In this document: piece by piece, positions 51,981 to 60,400 of the stretch | Position numbering within the stretch: position 1 is the first letter of the stretch | How the letters are laid out: each line of letters starts with the position of its first letter | Source: DAOPYU01 sp942493245 | GTDB lineage: Bacteria; Sumerlaeota; Sumerlaeia; UBA8349 | NCBI GenBank assembly: GCA_942493245.1 | Contig: OW818685.1 | Coordinates: 1 to 64,000 of the forward strand | Reading direction: 5' to 3' | DNA: 64,000 nt | The notes under the pieces: model-generated | What the model saw: only the letters and a program-made list of their open reading frames with translations | Told to the model about the DNA's origin: nothing | Database searches by the model: none | Translations under genes and position numbers: made by a program

Positions 51981-53282
51981 TTACTGGGCGGCTTTGACGT
52001 CCAGGCACTTCATCTCTTCCTGGCTGCGGACCAGCAGTTTGCCGTCCACCAGCACCAGGGGCGCCCACATCCGTTCCTTGCCCGAGTCGAGGACTTTGGC
52101 CTTGGCCAGTTCCTTGTACCCCTCGGGGCTGGGTTCGATCAGGTGCAGGGTGCCGTTGTTTCCTTCCATGTTGTAGATCAAGCCGTCGGCCAGAAGAAGT
52201 CCGCCCTTCTCGAAGAAGGGATTCTTGTCCGTCTTCCACTTCAGGTTCCCCTGCAGGTCCAGGCAGATCATGCCGTCGGCCCGGCGGTTGCCGTTGCTGT
52301 TCACATACAGGTGATCCTTATAGAGGATCGGCGGGTGGATCTGCGACTCGCATTTGTCGGTCTTGAAGAGTTCCTTGACCGCAAACGCCTCCCCCTCTTT
52401 CGCCACCTGGATCATGACGGAGTTGGCGCCGTACTCGGCGGTGATAAAGAAACGGCCATCGCCGATCGGGGTGGCCGGCGGGATCGGAATCTTGCACTGC
52501 CAGCCGTCGTAGCTCCAGAGTTTCGTGCCGGCTTTGGCGTCGAACCCGCAGACGGCGCCCTTGGGGCCGCGTTCGCCGGCGCTGATGGCGATCACCTGAT
52601 CCACACCCGAAATAGTGGTCAGGGTGAGGGCGACATACCCGGCGCTTCCGGGCAGCGCTTCACTCTTCCAGACCACCTTGCCGGTGTTCTTGTCAAACGC
52701 CACCACGCCCGCCTGCTGGCTCTGCGCGGCGAGGATGATCGTGTCGCCATACAGAACAGGCGACTGCGAGAAGCCCCACATGGGCAGGCGCATGCCGAAA
52801 TCCTTCTGAAGGTCGGCGGCCCAGACTTCCTTGCCCGTCGCCCGGTCGAAACACTTCACATGGCCGTAGCCCCCGACGGTATAGACGTGTTGTTCGTCCA
52901 CCGTGGGGGTTTGCCGCGAACCGGGGAAGCCGCCCAGGTTGCCTCCCTTCGCGTCGTACTCGGTCCGCCATTTTTCCTGGCCGGTCGCCAGGTCGAGGCA
53001 CCGCGCGACATCCTTGTCGGCCCCGGCGCGGTCCAGAATGTAGATGTTGCCGCCATAAACGGCGGGAGCGCCAAAGCCTTCGCCCAGGGGAATCGCCCAC
53101 AGAACCTTGGGGCCTTCGGCGGGCCACGTGCGGGCCAGTCCTTTTTCGGGCGCAACGGCGTTGCGGGTCGGCCCGAGGTACTGAGGCCAGTCGGCGGCCT
53201 GCGCGGACGCGGCCAGGGCCAGCGCGCTCAGGCCCAGCGCCACGGCGGCCCGCATTGCGGTTTTCATAGACAACAGAAACAT
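51981..53282 (-). CDS. Secreted PQQ-like beta-propeller repeat protein
   Basis: This 433-residue exported protein has a signal peptide (residues 1 to about 29, ending AQA) and WD40-like PQQ-type blades: LDLATGQEKWRTEYDA, FDRATGKEVWAADLQ, FDKNTGKVVWKSEA, FDAKAGTKLWSYDG and LDLQGNLKWKTD. It is an eight-blade-type propeller without obvious haem or dehydrogenase residues. GGAGG lies seven bases before ATG 53282, which decides this start over the inner Met at position 6. Such proteins are common in Planctomycetes-like genomes as periplasmic scaffolds or binding proteins related to BamB. Function here is unknown. Confidence 0.88.
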   Translation of the reverse strand: MFLLSMKTAMRAAVALGLSALALAASAQAADWPQYLGPTRNAVAPEKGLARTWPAEGPKVLWAIPLGEGFGAPAVYGGNIYILDRAGADKDVARCLDLATGQEKWRTEYDAKGGNLGGFPGSRQTPTVDEQHVYTVGGYGHVKCFDRATGKEVWAADLQKDFGMRLPMWGFSQSPVLYGDTIILAAQSQQAGVVAFDKNTGKVVWKSEALPGSAGYVALTLTTISGVDQVIAISAGERGPKGAVCGFDAKAGTKLWSYDGWQCKIPIPPATPIGDGRFFITAEYGANSVMIQVAKEGEAFAVKELFKTDKCESQIHPPILYKDHLYVNSNGNRRADGMICLDLQGNLKWKTDKNPFFEKGGLLLADGLIYNMEGNNGTLHLIEPSPEGYKELAKAKVLDSGKERMWAPLVLVDGKLLVRSQEEMKCLDVKAAQ

Positions 53283-53429
53283 ACAAAGTCCTCCACATCA
53301 AATTTGGGTGCCACACATCGGCCCGAGGGGATCATGTCGGTTCATACTCTGGCCAAGACGGTTCACCCTATCAAAAACCCCTCCCGTGCGCAGCAAAAAT
53401 GAGAGAGAAAAAGTGATACGAGGCCGGAA

Positions 53430-53797
53430 CTCAGGAACCCTCATTTGTCCGGCGAATGGCGAGGTCGTCGTTCGAGGGGAGAGATGCAGGACAGTCCCTC
53501 GTCCGGCAAAATGGGGATGGCCCGGAGGTGGCACGGGCGTCCCACCCGTGGATTCGGGGCGGTATCATAGAGTCTTTTTGGCACAACATCTTGTATCTCG
53601 ATTTTTGTTCTACGTTCAATATAGTGTACAGCCAGCGTCTTTGGTGGGTTTCCTATACAGCCCCCAGGGCCGGGAGTTTCGGGTCTTTTGTTCCGGATTC
53701 CCTTCATGGGCGAGACGCCCATGCCACCTCAGAACCCCCTTTTTCTCTGTGTGAAGGCCCGAAGATGGGAGATCTATCCCAATGAGGTGCTCCTGGG
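53430..53797. mobile_element. MITE-like element, copy 3
   Basis: This 368-bp relative of the 43818 copy has a left end CTCAGGAACCCTCATTTGTCC, a right end CCCAATGAGGTGCTCCTGGG (53778-53797), and the same internal GGTGGCACGGGCGTCCCACCC and GGGCGAGACGCCCATGCCACC arms. It carries an extra A+T-rich centre (about 53565-53645) absent from the other copy. Its ends are more diverged, suggesting an older insertion. Confidence 0.75.
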
Positions 53798-54143
53798 TGG
53801 GAGTTCCTCTTTGTCAATATTCCCCAGAGGATCATTTTCCGCACGACCGGTCCCACACCGGGCGGGTCCACTTAAGGCTGCGTTTCAGGAGAAAAAGGGG
53901 ACGCGACTTCTTTGCGCGCGGGGGCGGTTTTGTGGGCATGTCGTTTTTATGTCGGGTGTGGAAAAAAAAACTTGCCAGACGCCACAGGGGCAGGTATCGT
54001 CTCCTTCAAGAAATAGGGGTCACGTAAAACGCTATCGTCTGAAAAGTTTTGCAACAACAATATCTGGTGTCTGAGGGTGGTTGAAGCCGCGTATATTGGG
54101 GTCGGGCAGAAACGGGATTGGGTTTTTTGAGGCCAAAAAGGCC
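53798..54143. other. Non-coding region upstream of giant surface protein
   Basis: No supported gene. Short plus-strand open frames lack ribosome sites and family features. The GAGGCCAAAAAGGCC palindrome (54130-54143) adjoins the -35 box of the following promoter. Confidence 0.5.
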
Positions 54144-54173
54144 TTGACAAATCTTTTTCCCGCTTGCTAAACT
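54144..54173 (+). promoter_or_regulatory. Putative promoter of the giant surface protein gene
   Basis: TTGACA (54144-54149), an 18-base spacer and TAAACT (54168-54173). A GGCC-AAAAA-GGCC palindrome overlaps the upstream edge. The implied 5' leader is about 265 bases, long enough for RNA-level control. A GGGGCTTTTTT stretch lies within it near 54317. Confidence 0.6.
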
Positions 54174-54444
54174 TACCTTAGTTTCGTGGAGCAACAAACC
54201 ACTTTCCATTTTTCCGCTGCATCTGACTCGAAAACAGGACATTTGTCATGTATTTCGGAGCGAGTCGGGATCCTACGACCAGCATACGCCCGCGCGACGG
54301 TCCGCCGCCGTGATCGGGGCTTTTTTGTCTTCAGGGGCATCAAGTCAACAACAACAGGGCAATGGTTCTCATGGCAACACTGAGCCTTCCGGGTGAAACG
54401 CTTTCGCGGTTTTCCGGGGGGACATTAGATTGAGGAGGGATGAA

Positions 54445-57400
54445 ATGCAAAAGCAGAAATACTTCAGAGCCGCCATGCGGCTCCTGACGTGCCTGATCGC
54501 GGTCGGCGTTCTGGCATGGGCGGCGCCTGCCTCCGCGCAGGTGACGTGGGACGGTGCAATGGACATCGGAAGTGTGCAGGCTCCGGGTAGCAGTGTGGTC
54601 GATGGAAATCAGATTACCATCACGGCTTCCGGTACGGACTTGTGGAATGCTGCGGACGGCTTCTACTTCGCGTACAAACGGATGGTCGGCGATGGCCAGA
54701 TCATCGCAAGACTGAATACGATCGAAGGGGCGGATGGGTTGACGCCCAATGGCTGGGCGAAGGTGGGACTCATGTTCCGTGAAACGCTCGAGCCGGGATC
54801 GAAGGACATTATCTGTGTCCAGACAATTTCCAATAACCGCGCGTTGCAGGCTCGCGCCACCACCGGCGCCGGTTACCTGGGCGACTTCGGGGGGATGAAT
54901 GGCGTGGCGCCCTCGTGGCTGAAGTTGATGCGCAAAGGCAATTCTTTCCGCGCCTGGACCTCGGACGACGGCCTGGTGTGGACGGAATTCGCGAATCCCG
55001 CTTCGTTCAGCACGTTGAGCGTGGCACAGACGGCGTATGTCGGGATTTGTGCGACGGCGCACACCGATGGGAATGTTGTGGGGACGAACGCGGTTTCCAT
55101 TATAACGAATCTCACGGATATCTCCATTACCGAGGGGACTCCCCCTTCCGTTCTTCTGGATCCGGCCTATTCGATGGGTCTGCTGGCGCCGAATTCGGGG
55201 CTGGCCACGAAGATGATTCAGGTAAAGAACGACGGTTCGTTGCCGCTGACGCTCTCTGGCGCCGCCGTGACTGGGGCGAACTTTACCCTGGTGGGTGTCA
55301 AGGTGGATGGAGTCGTTTCCTCCTTCCCCGTGACCGTCATCAGAGACGGCGCCAAGGTTGAGTTGGAAGTGACCTACAACGCGACCGCCGAAGGCGCTTT
55401 CATGGGGCAATTGTCGGTTCTGAGCAACGATCCGGACAAACCCAGCGTGACGGTTCCCATCGGCGTGGCCGTGGGCGTGGACGATCTGCCGCTCAAGGAC
55501 GGTCTGGTGTGGCACTTGTCGGCCGACGTGGGCGTCATCAAGAATGGCGCGTCGGCGTTGGGTTGGATTGACCTGTCGCCCACGGGCAACGGCAGCGCCT
55601 TCCAGGCCGACGCGGCCAAGCAGCCCGCGTGGCAGGACAACATGATGGGCGCGCAGCCCGTCCTCAGCTTCGACGGCACGGACGACACGATGGCATTCCT
55701 CTCGCCCGCCTCGGTCCGCGATTTCTCCACGATCGTGGTCTTCAAGGTCAAGGACGGGGGAACGGCCAATGACTACCGCCACGTCTTCAGCACCGATGGC
55801 TGGCAGTATGGCGCCGTTCACTACCATTTCTCCAACCTGATGGCGCTGAATGTCGGCATCAACGGCGTGGATCTGGGCGGCGATGCCTGGTTTGTTTCGA
55901 ACGACGCAGCGGCCAATGTCATCCCGTTCGATCAGCCGTTTATCGCCGGGTTCTCGGAAGACGGGCGTGAGTTCCGTTCGTGGCTCAACGGCGGCTCGCC
56001 GTGGGTGCAGAAGAACCGCAACGGCAAGCAGACCAAGACCCTCGGCCCGGGTCACCTCGGCGCGTACAACGGCACGGGGAACTTCACCAACATGGAACTC
56101 GCCGAAGTCATCGCGTACAACCACGATCTGACCTACGGCGAACAGAATCAGGTGGCGTACTACCTGAAGCAAAAATACGGCATCACGGACGAGCAGGCTC
56201 CCGCGATCAAGACCCCGCCGGTGCCCTACGGCGTCGTTAGGCCGCTGGGTCTCGACTTCGGTTGCGTCGAGTCGGGCGACAAAGTGACCCGGACCGTCAA
56301 TATCGCCAACGATGGCGATGGCCAGATGATGGCGGAAGTCCACACGGTCAATCTGTCGGGCTGCACGATCGAAAACGTCAAGACGTTCGACGGCACGGCA
56401 ATCCCCTCGGCCAACAACTACCGCTCGATGGTGGACGGTGGCACGACGATCGTCGTGACACTGGCCTACGACGGCACCAAGCCGATTGTGGCGACCGAGG
56501 CGTTGCTGGTCAAGTGGGCGCCCGCGGACGTTTCTTTCATTCAGGAAGTGAACGTCCTCATCGGCGGTAAGGCGGGTGTCGCCCTGCCGCCCGTGCAGCG
56601 CGGGCTGTTGGCTGCCTTTGCGGCCGACAACATCACGCTGACGACGGCGGATGGCACAGTGGACAAGTGGCCGGACTATTCGCCGGTCAAGAACGACCTG
56701 AACCGCTCCAACGGAGCGCCGAAACTGCAGACGAACGTGATCAACGGCAAGCCGGCGGTTTACTTGTCCGGCGACACGGCGGGCGACCGGTTCACCTGCA
56801 ACGAAAACATGGTGCGCACGGCTTTCGTGGTGTGTAAAGAAGACGAAGGAACGGCGGCCAACTGGCGCGCCATCCTCGGCCACACCTGGGCCAACGATTT
56901 CCACCGCGGCGTTAATGGCGCGATCATCTGCGGCCCGCCGGAGAATTACGCGACCGCATCGACCATTAACGGCGAAACGCGTTTGAACGGCTCGGTGGTG
57001 GACTCCAATACGACCCTGGTGCCCCAGGACAAGTTCTCGCTCATTTCGATCCGCACGGCGGGCGAAGCGCGCTTCAACCAGCTGGGCCGCGACCGCGGTA
57101 TGAACGACCGTCACTGGTTCGGCCACTTCGCGGAAGTCATTCTGTACGACCGCGTCCTGAGCGATGCCGAAAACCAGCAGGTCGGGCTTTACCTGCAGCA
57201 GAAGTACGGTCTGACGGGTACCTTCGCGGCGCCGCCGGAAGGCCCGAAGATGGTCGTCTCGGCGACCGCCGCCAATTTCGGCTCGGCCTATGCCGACACG
57301 AACCCGGTCTATCGGACGATCAAGATCACCAACGGCGGCTTCGGTTCGCCCGCCTTGCAGATCTACCCGCTGGCGCTGACCGGCACGGATTTCACGATCG

Positions 57401-60400
57401 TGGGCGCGGACCTCAACGGTGTTGCGCTTGACGCGCCGTACGGCGCGGTGGTGCGCGGCGGCGACGAGGCCGACGAACTGATCGTGAAACTGGCTTTCAA
57501 GCCGAACGCCACGCTTGGCGAGAAGACCGCCAACCTGACGATTTCGGGCAACGACCCGGCCAACGCGAGCGTGACGGTTGCGCTCAAGGGCAGCGTCGTG
57601 GCGAAAGAGGGCGCCTGGTTCTCGAAGGACATCGGGAATGTGGACATGGCCAGGCCGGGCAGCACGACGGTTGTGGGCGAGGGCGAGACCGCTCAGGTCA
57701 CAATCTTCGCGGCGGGCCAGGATATCTGGAACCGCTACGACGAATTCCGCTATGTCTTCCAGGAACTCAAGGGCGATGGTTCGATCCAGGCGCAAGTGCT
57801 CGATATTCAGCCGGGCACGGGCGAGACCCTCAACGACTGGGTCAAGGCGGGCGTCATGATCCGTGACAACGTCTCGCACGGTTCGACGTATGCCATGGCC
57901 GAAGTGACGAACAACATCGGCGTTGGAGCTAACTCTCAGTTCCGTCTGAAACCGGAGCGCGATTGCACCGGCGGCAGCGGCCAGACGGCTGCCAACAACG
58001 ACGGAGTTGGCGCCATTCGGAACGGAGGCTACTTCGTCCGTGTCGAACGCGTTGGTAACTTATTCAAAACGTATGCCTCCATGGATGGTGATCCGGATAT
58101 CTCGCTGTGGACCAATCTGGGCACTCAGACGATCCCGATGGGCGAGACGGTTCTGATCGGTTTGGCCGTGACCTCGCATGAGGACGACCGTTCTGTGACG
58201 GCCTTGTTCTCCGGCGTGAAAACGGAAGGCGTTGTGTCGGATGTCGAGATCGCCGGCAAGACCCCCAACCGGATCCATGTCAAGCAGGGCGGCACGGGTC
58301 TGGGGACTTCCTGGGACGACGCCATGGGCGATGTTCGCGCGGCTGTTCTCAAGGCCCAGTTGAACAACTCGGGCGAAGTCTGGGTGGCCGGCGGCAACTA
58401 CTACATGTCCGACACGGTCCGGGTTTCCAGTATTCCGTTCCTGGGCATGAACATGGCCATCTATGGCGGGTTCGCCGGGACGGAAACGGAACTTGCCCAG
58501 CGCGACCTGAACGCCAACAACCTCTCGATCCTGTTCAACACGGCCAAAAACAGCCGTCTGTTCGGTGTGTACTCGCAGGAAGACGCGGGCCTCTCGAACA
58601 TCACGATCGATGGATTCGTGATGACGGGTGGGAACGTGCAGGATAGCGCGTGGGAAGTTTTCGAGCCTTCCGGTTCGGCCATCGTCGCCAACAACGTGGA
58701 TTACTCGCTGGCCGTGCGCAACTGCAAGTTCATTGACAACCGCTGCGGCGGCCCGGAAGTGGGCGGACGCTACGGTGGCGCGATCGGCGTGGTGGAAGGC
58801 GGAAGCCGTGGCTTCACCGTTGAAAACTGCACGTTCGCCGGTAACTACTCGAAGGACTTCGGCGGCGCGATCTTCGTGTGGTGGACCAACATCAAGGTCA
58901 AAAACAGCCTGTTCGCCGGAAACTACTCGGGCGCTCAGGGCGCGGCCATCGGCGGTCTCTTCGGCCATGTCAACCGCTCGTCCGATTTCGTGAACTGCAC
59001 GTTTGCGAACAACCAGGCGGGCGCCGACGGTCTGACCCTGGCGCGTTATGAAATGGGCGGGCTGTACTTCACCAACAACATCATCGCCAACAACAAGGTC
59101 GGCAATCGCCTGTTTGCCCGCGAGAACGCGACAAGCGGCGCGAAGGTCCGGCGCGACGCAGACCTGATCTTCGGCAACACCCAGAACGATCCGGCGGATG
59201 ACTCGATCCTTCAGGGCGCCGCGGACATCACGGGCGATCCGAAGTTCGGCGCGAGCATCGTGGGTTCGTGGGCCTCGGTGGCGGGCGTGGCTGGCACCAG
59301 CACCACCCTTCTGACGGCCACGGGCGATGTGTTTGGCGCGGCCAACTCCCTGGTGGGCCGTTTGATCAACCCCGACACGACAACCCAGAGCCTCCAGACC
59401 CTCATCGTCGCCAACACGGCGAATTCGGTGACGGTCCTGGGCGATCTGACGGACACGGTCGTGGCGGCTCTGCCCTTCGAAGTGTTCGACTACACGATCC
59501 AGACCGGTTCCGCGGCGATTGACACGGGCTCGGCGGACGTGGATGTCAAGACCGACATCACCGGCAAGTATCGTCCCTCGGGTGCGGGCATTGACGTGGG
59601 TTGCTACGAGGCGGGTGTGGCGGCTGAGCGCTTCACCGTCACGGTGACGAACGCGGGCTTGGGGTCGGGTATTGTCACGAAGGATCCGCTCGACACCACG
59701 TACCTCAAGGACTCGAGTGTGGTGTTGACGGCGATTCCGACGGGCAGCGACACGTTTGGCGGCTGGACGGGCGTGCCGGCGGGCGACGAGATGAAGAACC
59801 CGCTGACGCTGGTCGTGGACGCCAACAAGGCAATCACCGCGACCTTCAATGGCGCCATCGTTATCACGTACTCGTTGACGGCGAACGTCAACCCGGCCGA
59901 AGGCGGCTCGGTTGTGTTGAACCCGGCGACGGGTCCGTACAACCAGGGCACGGTGGTGACCGCGACGGCGACGCCGGCGGCGGGCTACCGCTTTGTCAAC
60001 TGGACGGGCGACGCTTCGGGCACGGCGGCGGCGGTGCAGGTGACGATGAACGCCAACAAGACGATCACGGCCAACTTCGAACTGATCCCGACCTACACGC
60101 TGACGACGAACGTCGCGCCGGTGGATTTCGGTACGGTGACGAAGGTTCCGGATCTGCCGAACTATGCCGACGGCACGCAGGTGCAGCTGACGGCGAATCC
60201 GGCGGCGGGCAAGCGCTTCGTCAACTGGACGGGCGACGCTTCGGGGACCAACCCGGTCGTCACGGTGACGATGAACGCCAACAAGACCGTCACGGCGAAC
60301 TTCGAGGATATCCCGGCTCAGTTCACGCTGACGGTGATCATCAACCCGGTGGGCGCAGGCACGGTCGTGCTGGACCCGACGGGTGGCGTGTATGACGCCG

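Noticed and set aside
54340..57879. 1179-codon minus-strand open frame
   Set aside because: Antisense shadow of the same surface gene; composition is Arg/Val/Asp-rich with no recognisable family or ribosome site.
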